Shown: positions 9,489 to 20,218 of the stretch, in pieces
Position numbering within the stretch: the first letter of the stretch is position 1
How the letters are laid out: each line of letters begins with the position of its first letter
From: CAVVIH01 sp963748295
GTDB lineage: Bacteria; Acidobacteriota; Vicinamibacteria; Vicinamibacterales; 2-12-FULL-66-21
DNA: 64,000 nucleotides
Assembly (NCBI GenBank): GCA_963748295.1
Contig: CAVVIH010000007.1
Span: forward strand, 102,868 to 166,867
Reading direction: 5' to 3'
The notes under the pieces: generated by a model
What the model saw: the letters and a program-made list of their open reading frames with translations, nothing else
Database searches by the model: none
Told to the model about the DNA's origin: nothing
Made by a program: the position numbers and the translations under genes

Positions 9489-9727
9489 AACACGGAGACG
9501 CGGAGGCACGGAGGTACACGGAGGTAGCCCGTGGCCCGCCGGCCTTCGGCCGGCTGGACGAATCGAACAAGACCTGCGAATACAAGTGACTGCCGCGATC
9601 AGAGTCACTTGTATTCGTAGGTCTTGTTCGATTCGTGCCGCGCGCAGCGCGGCGCCACGGGCTACTTCTGGCGCGCCGCCTGTGCGTCAAACTCCGTGGG
9701 ACCTCCGTGCCTTCGTGTCTCCGTGTT
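9489..9727. repeat. 240 bp long imperfect inverted repeat (MITE-like)
   Basis: Outer ends read AACACGGAGACGCGGAGGC on the left and its near reverse complement (GCCTTCGTGTCTCCGTGTT) on the right. Inner arms around 9551-9592 and 9604-9640 pair almost perfectly: GAATCGAACAAGACCT, then AATACAAGTGACT, with a loop of about 11 bases. GTAGCCCGTGG and its complement pair between them. Small secondary palindromes sit in each arm. The right arm carries about 28 extra bases. It lies between convergent genes and contains no credible ORF. It could be a non-autonomous element, a large terminator or a structured RNA. Confidence 0.75.
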
Positions 9728-9774
9728 GAAAACCCTGTGCTCTCCGTTACCTGCTGCCCTCTGGCACCGTAGTC

Positions 9775-11184
<1,410 letters not shown>

Positions 11185-11199
11185 GGCGCGAATTCTACT

Positions 11200-11779
11200 T
11201 TATCCGGCTGATTCGTAGGCGCGACGGACCCACGCGATCAGTTCGCGATCCACGTCGCTGGCCTCGGTGACCTTGACCTTGTATTGACACATGCCGCCGG
11301 CAGGCATGGCCAGCAGCCGCGACGTCGGCGGCACGTCCTTCATGTTCAGCCCGACGTCGACGCGCGTATTCGTGGCCGGCCCGATCATCGCGAACTGTCT
11401 CTTCCGGCGCAGGCTGATATATCCCTTCTTCGGTGCGATCTCGAACGGACCGAAGGCACCGATGGCGGCCATCAGCGCATCGTGGACCGGCCGCAGCGAT
11501 TGCTTCGGACCTGCGTAGATCGCCGCGAGCACGTCGCTCTCGGACTGCTCCGCCGCGTCCGCCGGCGGACTTGCCGTCGGACTTGAGCGCGTAGTGAACG
11601 AGCGTATTCGCGTCGCCGTGCCCCATTCCGAGATCGCGCTTGAGCATGTCGCGAATCTCGCCGTGCTTCGTCAGGCCGCTCTTCCTGATCAACTGCCCGA
11701 GCGCGTCGAGCGACTTGCCCGTCCGTTTTTCGATGTTGGCCAGCTGCGTCGCCAGTGCCTTGTCCATGTCCATGTGCAT
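11200..11779 (-). CDS. DUF4287/DUF5655 domain protein (frame break near 11570)
   Basis: The N-terminal part has the DUF4287 pattern (QLANIEKRTGKSLDAL; LTKHGEIRDMLKRDLGMGHGDANTLVHY). The second part, in another frame from about 11565 to the stop at 11200, has the DUF5655 pattern (VHDALMAAIGAFGPFEIAPKKGYISLRRKRQFAMIGPAT; GLNMKD). One extra G in the GCCGGCGGACGC stretch restores a continuous product of about 192 residues, the standard two-domain length. Related proteins have no proven biochemical role. The start is the first ATG of a cluster (MHMDMDK) behind GGGAG. Upstream lies the promoter region of the ArsR operon, in the opposite direction. Confidence 0.8.
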
Positions 11780-11872
11780 CTCCCGGTGCCGCTGATGTCG
11801 GCTTCATTAGGATCCTTACGCGCTCGGGGCAACTCGTGTACTAGAGAAACGGAGCCCCCCAGCAATGACCCC

Positions 11873-11902
11873 TTGACACGCCATTGCCGGTCAGTGTATT
11901 TA
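11873..11902 (+). promoter_or_regulatory. sigma70-type promoter of the ArsR operon
   Basis: TTGACA at 11873-11878 and TATTTA at 11897-11902 with an 18-base spacer, 36 bases before the ArsR ATG. The -35 is a perfect match to the consensus. Confidence 0.55.
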
Positions 11903-11921
11903 ACTTACAAGTTAATTAACT
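11900..11921. promoter_or_regulatory. probable ArsR autoregulatory operator
   Basis: TTAACTT-AC-AAGTTAA (11900-11915) is a perfect inverted repeat that overlaps a second palindrome, AGTTAATTAACT (11910-11921). The AT-rich dyads sit on the -10 element and presumed transcription start, where a self-repressing ArsR dimer would bind. Sequence is direct; the identity of the binding protein is inferred from position. Confidence 0.55.
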
Positions 11922-11937
11922 ACTTGGTTCAATACAG

Positions 11938-12297
11938 ATGGCCACCGACCAGTTGAGCACGACGTTCGCCGCCCTCGCCGACCCGACCCGCCGGGCCATC
12001 CTCGCCCGCCTGGCCTCGGGCGAATGTTCGGTCACCGAGCTGGCCGAACCGTTCGAGATGAGCATGCCCGCCGTCTCGAAACACCTGCGCGTGCTCGAGC
12101 GCGCCGGGCTCATCGTCCGCGGCCGCGAGGCCCAGTGGCGGCCCTGCCGTCTGGAGCCGGCGCCGCTCAAGCAAGTGGCCGACTGGGCGGAGCGGTACCG
12201 AGCCATCTGGGAGCAGCGTCTCGATCGTCTAGAAACCTACTTGCAGGAACTTACAGCGAAGGAGAAGAAACATGGCCGCAGGCATCGTGGGAAATAG
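11938..12297 (+). CDS. ArsR-family winged-helix transcriptional regulator
   Basis: 119 residues, a standard ArsR length. The core reads FAALADPTRRAILARLASGE, then VTELAEPFEMSMPAVSKHLRVLERAGLI, the recognition helix and the wing of a helix-turn-helix repressor. There is no CxC or other metal-binding cysteine pair, so it is unlikely to be a metal sensor. The gene overlaps the SRPBCC gene by 26 bases, the classic ArsR-SRPBCC pair in which the regulator controls the operon. It probably represses its own promoter through the dyads at 11900-11921. Confidence 0.9.
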   Translation: MATDQLSTTFAALADPTRRAILARLASGECSVTELAEPFEMSMPAVSKHLRVLERAGLIVRGREAQWRPCRLEPAPLKQVADWAERYRAIWEQRLDRLETYLQELTAKEKKHGRRHRGK

Positions 12298-12772
12298 CGA
12301 TACGTTCAAGGCAACCACGCCATCCGATCGAGAGATCGTGCTGACGCGTCTCTTCGACGCGCCGAGGCGCCTCGTCTTCGAGGCGATGACCAAGCCCGAG
12401 CACGTGAAGCGGTGGTGGGGAATCCTGGACGAGAGGCATTCCGTTCCGGTGTGCGAGATCGATCTGCGCCCCGGCGGCAAGTGGCGCTTCGTCGGCAAAG
12501 GGCCGCAGGGCGAGTACGGCTTTCATGGCGTCTACCGCGAGATCGTCGCGCCCGAACGCGTCGTCTTCACGGAGATTTACGATCCGTTCCCCGACGCCGA
12601 ATCGGTCGTGACGTCCGTGCTCACGGAAGAAGACGGCAAGACGCGCCTCACGGCGACATGCGTCTATCCGTCGCTGGAAGTGCGCGACATGGTGCTCAAG
12701 AGCGGCATGACCCGCGGCGCCGGCATCAGTTACGACCGGCTCGAGGAGCTGGTTCAGCAGCTCAAGGGATGA
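12272..12772 (+). CDS. SRPBCC/AHSA1-domain protein paired with ArsR
   Basis: 166 residues, one complete AHSA1 domain: LTRLFDAPRRLVFEAMTKPEHVKRWWG, IDLRPGGKWRFVG, YREIVAPERVVFTEIYDP and the long C-terminal helix ending GISYDRLEELVQQL. It starts inside the ArsR gene behind GCGAAGGAG, so translation is probably coupled. Ligand unknown; the family binds small hydrophobic molecules. An ADOP permease starts 22 bases downstream on the same strand, suggesting a three-gene operon. Confidence 0.9.
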   Translation: MAAGIVGNSDTFKATTPSDREIVLTRLFDAPRRLVFEAMTKPEHVKRWWGILDERHSVPVCEIDLRPGGKWRFVGKGPQGEYGFHGVYREIVAPERVVFTEIYDPFPDAESVVTSVLTEEDGKTRLTATCVYPSLEVRDMVLKSGMTRGAGISYDRLEELVQQLKG

Positions 12773-12794
12773 ACTGAGAGGTATCATCCTCTCG

Positions 12795-15260
12795 GTGACC
12801 CTTCTGGTCGAGATTCGGCACGCGGCACGGACGCTCGTGAAGGCCCCGGGATTCACGAGCGTCACGGTGCTCCTGATCGCGCTGGGCGTCGGCGCGACGA
12901 CGGCGCTGTTCAGCCTCGCCTACGGCGTCCTGCTCAGGCCGCTGCCGTGGCCGGAGCCGGACCGCATCGTGCGCCTGCAGGAAACGCGCGGCGGCAACGC
13001 CGGACGCGTTCCCTGGACGATCAGCAACACGACGTATCACGCCTGGCGCGAGCAACCAGCCACGATCGAAGAGATCGGCGGCTGGATGCGCGCGCAGATG
13101 ATGACGATGACGGTCGCGAGCGGCGACCCCGAGCGCGTGCGCGTCGGCCGTATCACGCCGAGCCTGCTGCGCGTTCTCAGGGCGCAGCCGGCGCATGGCC
13201 GGCTGCTGGTCGACGATGACGCAACCGGTGTGGTCCTCCTCGGGCACGGGCTGTGGCAACGCCGGTTCGGCGGCGCCCCGGACATCGTCGGACATGCCTT
13301 TCGCCTCGACGATCAGCTGTTGACGATCGTCGGCGTCATGCCGGAAGCGTTCGCCTTTCCCGACCGGGAAACGGAAGTCTGGCTGCCAATGCGTGTCGCA
13401 CGCGTGGAGGCCGGCGCAAAAACGATTCAGGCCATGATCTTCAACGCCGTCGCGCGCCTCCGGCCGGGCGTTGCGCCGCAGCAGGCAGCCAGCGAAGGAT
13501 CCGGGCGGGCGCGGGCGGCGCCGACACTCGGGTCGGCAGCGGTCGCGCTGTTCGGCAGCAGCGGAGAGATCGGCGTCATCGCGATACCGGCGCGCGATGC
13601 GCTGACCGCTGACGTGCGGCCGGCGCTCCTCGTTCTGCTGGCCGCGGTGTGCCTTCTGTTCTGCACGGCAATCGCGAGCGTGCTCGTGCTCCAGGCATCG
13701 CGGGCAGTCAGCAGGCGACGGGAAATGGCGGTGCGCATGGCGATCGGCGCAAGCACCGGCCGTCTGATGCGCCAGTGGCTGATCGAGAGCGCGGCCGTGG
13801 GTGTCTGCGGCGGCGCCGCCGGACTGCTGTTCGCGGCTGGGCTTCACCGGATTCTTCCCGCGGTTTTGCCCCCCGATTTCCCGCGCGTGGACGACGTGCA
13901 CCTGGACGCGCAGGTCACGATCTTTGCGAGCGCGCTGACGTTGCTGGCGATCGGCATCTGCGGCCTGCTTCCCGCGTTGCACTTGCGCGACGCCAATCTC
14001 GTCGAGTCGCTGGCGGCTGATGGCATGGGCCAGGGACCTGCGGCCGGCCCGCGTTCGACGCGGATGCGCATCGCGATGATGGTGGGCCAGGTCGCCATCG
14101 CCGCGGTCCTGCTGGTGGGCACCGGACTCCTCGCTCGCAGCTTCTCGTCACTGCTCGCCGCCGATCGCGGGTTCGATCCGCGCAACGTCCTCACCGTGCA
14201 CCTCACGATGAAGGCGCGTCCGTTCGCGTCCCAGTCGGCCGGAGCCGAGCGAGCGCAGCAGCGTCTCCAGGCGCTGCCCGGCGTCGCGCATGTGGGGTTC
14301 GGCAACGCTCTCCCGTTCGTGACAACCGGCGGCTTCCGGGGGTTCACCATTCCTTCTCCGAGGGATCGCTCCACGAGCGTGCAGATCCAGACGCTGATGC
14401 GGGCGGTCAGCCCGGAGTATTTCGACGCTATGCGGCTGCGCGTGATCGCCGGTCGCGCGTTGAATCACCTGGACACGTCGACTTCGCGGCCCGCGGTCGT
14501 GGTCAATCGGACCTTCGCCTCGCAGTATCTCGATGCGAACCCCGTCGGCACTACGCTGCCGGTTGCCATCGGCTCACAGACTGACTGGGAGGTGGTGGGG
14601 ATTGTCGACGACGTCAGACAGGGCGGGCTGATCGGCGTCGCCCCGGCCGCATTCGGCGGCGTCTCCGAACCGCCGCAACCGGAAATGTTCTTTTCGTACC
14701 GGCAATGGACCGGCGGCGTGACGGACCTCGTCTACGTCATCCGGACCAACACCGATCCGTCGGCGGTCGCGCCGGTGCTGAGGACCATTCTGCGCGAGGA
14801 AGATCCGTCACTGGCCATCGACTCGATCATGACCATGGACGACCGCGTGATGCACAGCCTCGCCAGGCCGCGCACCTACGCGATCCTGATCGGCGGCTTT
14901 GGGTTGTTTGCGCTGGCGATCGCCGCCGCCGGGTTGTTCGGGGTCATGTCCTACATGGCGGCCCAGCGCACGAGGGAGATTGGCGTCCGTAGGGCGCTTG
15001 GCGCCCAGCCGGCCGACATTCTCAGGCTCGTGACCAGAGAGGCTGCCGCCATCCTTGCGGCCGGCCTGGCGATCGGCCTCGCCGCCGCGTTCCTGCTGGC
15101 GCGGTCGCTTGCCCCGCTCGTCTATGGCGTGTCGGTGCACGACGCCACCAGTTTCGTCGCCGTTCCGATTGTGCTCAGCGTCGTCGTCACCATCGCCTGC
15201 GCGGTGCCCGCCCGCCGCGCGACACGCGTGAGCCCGCTCGTGGCGCTGCGGTATCAGTAG
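12795..15260 (+). CDS. ADOP-type MacB/FtsX-like ABC permease
   Basis: 821 residues from a GTG start. It has two halves of MacB_PCD plus FtsX type. The first begins with a membrane helix after RHAARTLVKAPGF, followed by a periplasmic domain and three helices with the motif RREMAVRMAIGASTGR. The second half repeats this with RTREIGVRRALGAQPAD near the end and finishes VSPLVALRYQ. The double FtsX layout is the hallmark of the acidobacterial duplicated orphan permease family; no ATPase gene is adjacent, as usual for the family. Export of peptides or lipids or mechanotransmission are possibilities; none is shown. Probably cotranscribed with the ArsR and SRPBCC genes. Confidence 0.9.
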   Translation: MTLLVEIRHAARTLVKAPGFTSVTVLLIALGVGATTALFSLAYGVLLRPLPWPEPDRIVRLQETRGGNAGRVPWTISNTTYHAWREQPATIEEIGGWMRAQMMTMTVASGDPERVRVGRITPSLLRVLRAQPAHGRLLVDDDATGVVLLGHGLWQRRFGGAPDIVGHAFRLDDQLLTIVGVMPEAFAFPDRETEVWLPMRVARVEAGAKTIQAMIFNAVARLRPGVAPQQAASEGSGRARAAPTLGSAAVALFGSSGEIGVIAIPARDALTADVRPALLVLLAAVCLLFCTAIASVLVLQASRAVSRRREMAVRMAIGASTGRLMRQWLIESAAVGVCGGAAGLLFAAGLHRILPAVLPPDFPRVDDVHLDAQVTIFASALTLLAIGICGLLPALHLRDANLVESLAADGMGQGPAAGPRSTRMRIAMMVGQVAIAAVLLVGTGLLARSFSSLLAADRGFDPRNVLTVHLTMKARPFASQSAGAERAQQRLQALPGVAHVGFGNALPFVTTGGFRGFTIPSPRDRSTSVQIQTLMRAVSPEYFDAMRLRVIAGRALNHLDTSTSRPAVVVNRTFASQYLDANPVGTTLPVAIGSQTDWEVVGIVDDVRQGGLIGVAPAAFGGVSEPPQPEMFFSYRQWTGGVTDLVYVIRTNTDPSAVAPVLRTILREEDPSLAIDSIMTMDDRVMHSLARPRTYAILIGGFGLFALAIAAAGLFGVMSYMAAQRTREIGVRRALGAQPADILRLVTREAAAILAAGLAIGLAAAFLLARSLAPLVYGVSVHDATSFVAVPIVLSVVVTIACAVPARRATRVSPLVALRYQ

Positions 15261-15270
15261 TCCAGCGCGC

Positions 15271-16122
15271 ATGCGATCCCGGCTCGAGATTCCGCCAGAG
15301 ATAGAAGAGTACCGCGACCAGCGCTGGCGGCGGGAAGGCATGCGCCAGGTCGAAAGCGCGCTCGAGGCGGAGCGCTTCATCGAGCAGGTCGGCTTCGCGA
15401 ACTGCCTGACCGATTCCCGCAAGCCGGGTCCGTCGCTCTACGTCGCGGTCTGCGGCCGGCGCGACGTGATCATGCCGCGGAACGTGCAGAAGGATCCGGA
15501 GACGTCTCTCACCTGGGTCCTGAAGGACGAGCTCGTGCGCCGCGGCAAGGTCTACTACGCGAAGCTTGGATCCGGAAGAACGATGTTCCTCGCCCCCCGC
15601 ATGATTCCGTACTTCCACGCGCTCTGGGGAATCCGGCGCGCCGACGAAAAGCGTCGTCTCAGCAGGCACGCGCGCGCGATCCTCAAGGTTCTCCGCAAGG
15701 AATGGGAGATGGCGACCGGCGATCTCCGCGACGAGTCGGGCGTGAAGGACAGGAAGGCGTTCGGCAGGGCGATGGACGAACTCCAGGCCGCGATGATCGT
15801 GGTGCCGAGCGAGGTCTACTATCTGCCGAAGTTCACCTACATCTGGACGCTCGGCGTCGGGCGCTTTCCAGACGCTCTCCTCCGCCGCGTGAATCGCGAG
15901 ACGGCGTTGCGCGAGGTTGCCCGCTGCTTTCTCTCCGGCGCCGGAATGACGATCCCCGGCGAGCTGGCGCGGGTGACGGGACTCGGACGGCCGGACGCCG
16001 GTCGCGGCAACCGCGCGCTGGTCGCCGAAGGGTACGCGATCATGCTCGCGCCCGGCCTCTATCAGCTGGCGCCGGCGGCCGACTCAGTCACCTCTCAGGG
16101 TTTCGACCGGATCGAGGCGTGA
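15271..16122 (+). CDS. AlkZ-related winged-helix protein
   Basis: 283 residues, charged and soluble. The conserved-looking centre is LYVAVCGRRDVIMPRNVQKDPETSLTW, then GKVYYAKLGSGRTMFLAPRMIPYFHALWG, followed by helices with the plan of winged-helix modules (ATGDLRDESGVKDRKAFGRAMDELQA). The arrangement resembles proteins distantly related to the AlkZ/YcaQ crosslink-repair glycosylases, but the catalytic QxQ motif of true AlkZ is not evident. It starts 11 bases after the ADOP permease and may ride on the same transcript. Its 3' end overlaps the convergent ADOP gene by 39 bases. Function is uncertain. Confidence 0.55.
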   Translation: MRSRLEIPPEIEEYRDQRWRREGMRQVESALEAERFIEQVGFANCLTDSRKPGPSLYVAVCGRRDVIMPRNVQKDPETSLTWVLKDELVRRGKVYYAKLGSGRTMFLAPRMIPYFHALWGIRRADEKRRLSRHARAILKVLRKEWEMATGDLRDESGVKDRKAFGRAMDELQAAMIVVPSEVYYLPKFTYIWTLGVGRFPDALLRRVNRETALREVARCFLSGAGMTIPGELARVTGLGRPDAGRGNRALVAEGYAIMLAPGLYQLAPAADSVTSQGFDRIEA

Positions 16123-18499
16123 CGCCCGTATTGCCGGAACGGCGCCGGCGAGCAGCATGGCGGCAAGAAAGAGCATCGACGCCCCGCCAAAAGCCAGAGC
16201 GTCGATATCCATGATGCCGTGCCACTCCGATTGAATGATGCGGCTCGCGGCGACTGCCGCGCCACCGCCGGCCGCCAGCCCGACGAGCGCGACGCGCATC
16301 GACTGTCCGAGAATCATCGCCAGAATGGTTCGGGGACCCGCGCCGATGGCCATCCGGATCGCCAGCTCACGGGACCGCATCGCCACGACGTAGGACGACA
16401 CGCCGTAGAGCCCCGCGGTGGCGAGCACCAGGCCGATCACGCCGAGAAACGCGGCCGCCCGCGCGAGCCACAGCTGTGGAGCGTACGAGCGCTCGTTCAC
16501 CTCCTCGAGCGAACCGGCCTCGAGTCACCGGGACACGCGGCGCGATACGTCTCACCATCTCGCGCGCCGGCTGTGCGAGCTCGGCTGCGCTGCCGCTCGT
16601 ACGGACGTACAGCGCCAGCGCGGGTTCGGGCTCGATGGCTGACGGCAGGTAGACCTTCGGCGCCGGGGGACCGTCGCTCTCGAGCCTCGGCTCGACCGCG
16701 GCCTCGATGACGCCAACGATCTGCACGTCGATGGACGAGCGGTAATCCTTTCCTTGAGCAGCGACACGAAGCGTGTTGCCAACGGCCCGTCCGTTCATCC
16801 GATTCGCGGCGGTTACGTTGACAACCGCGACCTGCGGCCGGCCGATCCTGTCAGCGTCGGTAAAGCCGCGCCCGTCCACGACTCGCAGGCCGACAGCCTC
16901 AAAGAGATCGCCTCCCGCGTAGCCGCCGATCGTCACGTGCCCTTCATCCGGCCGATCCTCGGGCCGCCACACCACGATCGAGCCGGGCGCTGCACCTTGC
17001 CCGAACGTCCACACCGACGTGTGCCGCGCGAGGCCGGCGGCCTCTACGCCCGGCAGCCGCCGTGCGGCGTCGACGAGCTCGCTGTAGAAGCCCTCGACCT
17101 CGCCCTGCGGAATCAGAAGCGGCCGCAGATCGAATCTCGCGATCAACAGGCGATCGGCTGGCGTGCCGCCGGACACCGCCTGCAGGCGCACCGTTGCGAC
17201 GAGCTGCCACGCCGTCGCGCAAAGGCCGAGCGACAGCGCGACCTGCGCACCGACCAGCAGCCGGCGCATGCGCGACTGCCGCGGCATCGCGTCGCCGCGC
17301 GCGCCCACCGATCCAAGCGTGCTCGACGGCTGTTGCGCGCTGACGCGAATCGCCGGCGCCAGCCCGAACGCCATCACGGTCGCCGCGGCGGTCAGGATCG
17401 TCGAGACGAGCACCGTGGGATCGAACGGAATCGGAACCGCCAGCGGCGTCGTCGCGAGCTGAAGCGCCCACCACGCGACAGGGAGCGCAATCGACGTCGC
17501 GAGCATCGTCAGCAGCGCGCTCTCGATCAGCAGTTGGCGGATGATGCGGCCGCGGCCGGCGCCGAGCGCAAGGCGAATGGCGATCTCCCGCTGCCGCTGC
17601 GATCCGCGCGCCAGCATCAGGTTCGCGGCGTTGACGCAGGCAATCACGAGCACCAGGATAGGAACCGGCAGGATGACGATGAATCCGAACTGCCAGTTGC
17701 GCGGCTCCACCATCCACACCCGCCGCACATCGGCGGTTCCCCGCGTCCCTTCACCCCGTGCGAGGGCCAGACGCGACGATACGACCGCGGCTTCGGATTG
17801 CACCTGCGCAAGGCTCACGCCCTCTTTCAATCGCCCGACGAAATAAGGTGTGAGCTGAGCGGCCCGATCAGCCATCCACAGCGGAAGCCAGAGATCGGCG
17901 CCGCGGCCGCCAGGCCTGACGCGTTCGATTCCAATGAAGAACTCCGGCGCGACGCCGACGATGTGCACGATCTCACCGGCGACGCGGATCGGCCGTCCGA
18001 GCACCGAGGGGTCGGCGCCGAACTCGCGCGTCCAGAGGCTGTGCGAGATCACCGCGACCGCGGCGTGCGAATCCTCGTCCGCGGCGCCGAAGGCGCGCCC
18101 GAGCGCCACGCGAACGCCAAGCACGTCGAAGAAGTTCGCGGAGGTCAGCGAGCCGCGGATCGAGCGCGCCTCGGGAAGCGCGACCGCCAGCTGCGCCTGG
18201 GCGTACGCGGCAACACCCTGAAGGCCCGTCAGGCCGTCGCGAAGCGCGACGTAATCGGGACCGCCGGACATCCGGATCCAGCAGTCCGGCCTGCCGCAGT
18301 TGCGGCTGACCGAGACATGAACCAGGCGCTCCTGGTTCGTGACCGCCGGAAAGGGACGGAACATTGCGGCGTTCATGAATGCCAGCGCGGCGATCGCCAC
18401 GGCGATCCCGATTGCGAGGCTGCCGACCACCCAGGATACGTAGTCGCGGGCATGCGCGAGCGCCCGGCAGGCATAGCGGATGTCGTCCTTCACCAACAC
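16084..18499 (-). CDS. ADOP-type ABC permease (frame break near 16522)
   Basis: Starts MLVKDDIRYACRALAHARDY, the usual ADOP N-terminus, followed by a helix, a periplasmic MacB-like domain (WTREFGADPSVLGRPIRV), a three-helix FtsX block with QREIAIRLALGAGRGRI, a second periplasmic domain and, in another frame, the final FtsX block with SRELAIRMAIGAGPRTI and the end LDPVETLRGD. The frame changes at about 16522, where one extra C turns VTEAGSLEEVNERSY into nonsense. Corrected length about 804 residues. Substrate unknown. Convergent with 15271; about 200 bp of apparently empty DNA separate its start from the NlpC gene. Confidence 0.85.
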
Positions 18500-18702
18500 C
18501 TTCCTTCGGATATCGGCAGACCCTACGGGTGTTCCCGGCGGATGTCAATCGGCGTCGCCGCTGCGAGACAGCTCAACCGCTGATCGGCGGCGGTGACCTG
18601 CGATTCGCCGGTTGATCGCACGGCCGTAACTGGTCCGCGTTTTGCCCCGGCACGTCCCGCGTTCCACGTTTCAGCGACAGCGCCAGCAGTCAGGGATCAC
18701 CC

Positions 18703-19275
18703 ATGTCTCCACGAATCGCGTGTGCGGTATCGCTGTCACTGGTGTGCTTCACGGCCGACGCGTCGGCATCGGCTTCGGATCCGGTCGGCTTCGCGGCCAG
18801 CCTGATTGGCAGCCCGTATATCTGGGGCGCCGAGGGACCCGACGCGTTCGACTGTTCGGGCCTGACCCAGTACGTCTTTCAGGAGTTCGGCGTCGAGCTG
18901 CCACGCCGGGCGATCAGCCAGTCGAAGGTCGGCGACCGGATTACCAGGCTGCGGCGGGGCGACCTGCTGTTTTTCTCGAGCGATACCCGCCGGTCCCAGG
19001 TGACGCACGTCGGCATCTACGAAGCCGGCCGGATCATGATCAACGCAAGCAAGCGCGGCGGGAACGTCCGCCGCGATCATCTGGATGACGAGTTCTGGTC
19101 GGAGCGCTTCATGTTCGCGCGCCGGGTGGGCGCGACGGGAGAGACGCGTGATGCGAGCAACCAGCCCGACGATCGCACCGTAAGACCCGACGCCGGCCGC
19201 AGCACCGGCCGGCGCGTCGCGCTCCGCGTGCTGGAACGGGTGGCTGAAGTGCTGATCCGTCGTCCGCGCCGCTGA
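18703..19275 (+). CDS. NlpC/P60-family C40 peptidase
   Basis: Secreted cell-wall hydrolase cutting peptidoglycan stem peptides. 190 residues: signal peptide to about residue 24, then the papain-like core with the nucleophile in FDCSGLTQYVF (Cys near 51), the catalytic histidine in VTHVGIYEAG (near 105) and the third polar residue in MINASKRGG. The last 45 residues are a polar, Arg-rich tail outside the family. The tail region overlaps the 3' part of the convergent aldo/keto reductase ORF by 167 bases. Confidence 0.88.
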   Translation: MSPRIACAVSLSLVCFTADASASASDPVGFAASLIGSPYIWGAEGPDAFDCSGLTQYVFQEFGVELPRRAISQSKVGDRITRLRRGDLLFFSSDTRRSQVTHVGIYEAGRIMINASKRGGNVRRDHLDDEFWSERFMFARRVGATGETRDASNQPDDRTVRPDAGRSTGRRVALRVLERVAEVLIRRPRR

Positions 19276-20218
19276 CGGCTGGCGTCTTCGGATTACGCGA
19301 CTCTGCGGATGGAAAATCGTGCTGCTTGCGGCCCACGTCCCCCTCGTGCTCCGCGCTCGTCTTGTAAAGCTCGAAGCGTCCGTCGGCAGCCGCGCCGGAC
19401 ACGCTCTGTTCGTACGCGCGGCGTTCCTGCGTGGTCATCGGCGTAAAGCCGCGCGCGATTCTGAGGTTCTGACGGAGCACTTTCAATGAGTCGATCCCGC
19501 AGACGGTGGTGCAGACGGGCAGGCTCATCGCGTATCGCAGCGCGTCGCTGACGCTGGCGGCCTTCCTCTTCACCGCGCGGCCGGTGCCGCCGAGGCTCTT
19601 CATCCCAATCGGCGCGATGTTCCGGCGCGCGAGCTCCGGAAGCACGCGCGCCTGAAAGCTGCGAAAGCTCGCATCGAAGCCGTTCAACGGAAGCTGACAC
19701 GCATCGAATGGGAAATCCTGCGCCAGCATCCGCAGGTGAATGTCCGGATCCTTGTGGCCGGTGAAGCCGACGTATCGGACCTTGCCCTGTGTTTTCGCGC
19801 GCTCGAGCGCTTCGACGACGCCGCCCTTGGCGAAGTGGCGCTCCGGATCGTTGTAGTACACGCACTCGTGGATTTGCCACAGATCGAGATGATCGGTCTG
19901 CAGCCGGCGAAGCGACTCCTCGAGCTGGCGCATCGCGACGCGCGCATCGCGCCCGTGCGTGCACACCTTCGTCATCAGGAACACGGACTCCCGGCGGTCC
20001 TTGATCGCGCGGCCCATCCGCCGCTCGCTTTCGCCCTCGTGGTACTCCCAGGCGTTGTCGAGGAAGTTGAGGCCGGCGTCAACGGCTTCCTGAACGATTC
20101 GTACCGCTTCGGTGACCGTTCTTACCTGACCAAGGTGGTAACCGCCGACTCCCATGATCGACACGAGATCCGCGTGCCGTCCGAACGATCGCCGTGCAAT
20201 CGGGACATCTGATGCCAC
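19109..20218 (-). CDS. aldo/keto reductase
   Basis: NAD(P)H-linked oxidoreductase with a TIM barrel. Core seen: GVGGYHLG, then AVDAGLNFLDNAWEYHEGESERRMGRAI (catalytic Asp and Tyr), VFLMTKV (the catalytic Lys), LQTDHLDLWQIHE (His), and GMKSLGG. Core homology ends near YKTSAEHEGDVGRKQHDFP, about residue 300; the remaining 65-70 residues are Arg/Pro/Ser-rich and antisense to the NlpC gene, so a lost stop or frame error near 19290-19310 is likely (a stop in another frame lies at 19293). The GTG start overlaps the stop of the upstream gene by one base, so the two are probably cotranscribed. Confidence 0.85.
   Translation of the reverse strand: MASDVPIARRSFGRHADLVSIMGVGGYHLGQVRTVTEAVRIVQEAVDAGLNFLDNAWEYHEGESERRMGRAIKDRRESVFLMTKVCTHGRDARVAMRQLEESLRRLQTDHLDLWQIHECVYYNDPERHFAKGGVVEALERAKTQGKVRYVGFTGHKDPDIHLRMLAQDFPFDACQLPLNGFDASFRSFQARVLPELARRNIAPIGMKSLGGTGRAVKRKAASVSDALRYAMSLPVCTTVCGIDSLKVLRQNLRIARGFTPMTTQERRAYEQSVSGAAADGRFELYKTSAEHEGDVGRKQHDFPSAESRNPKTPAVSGADDGSALQPPVPARGARRAGRCCGRRRVLRCDRRAGCSHHASLPSRPPGART

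Noticed and set aside
16754..18583. 609-codon plus-strand ORF
   Set aside because: Antisense to an ADOP permease; extreme Arg/Asp/His composition and no recognisable family.
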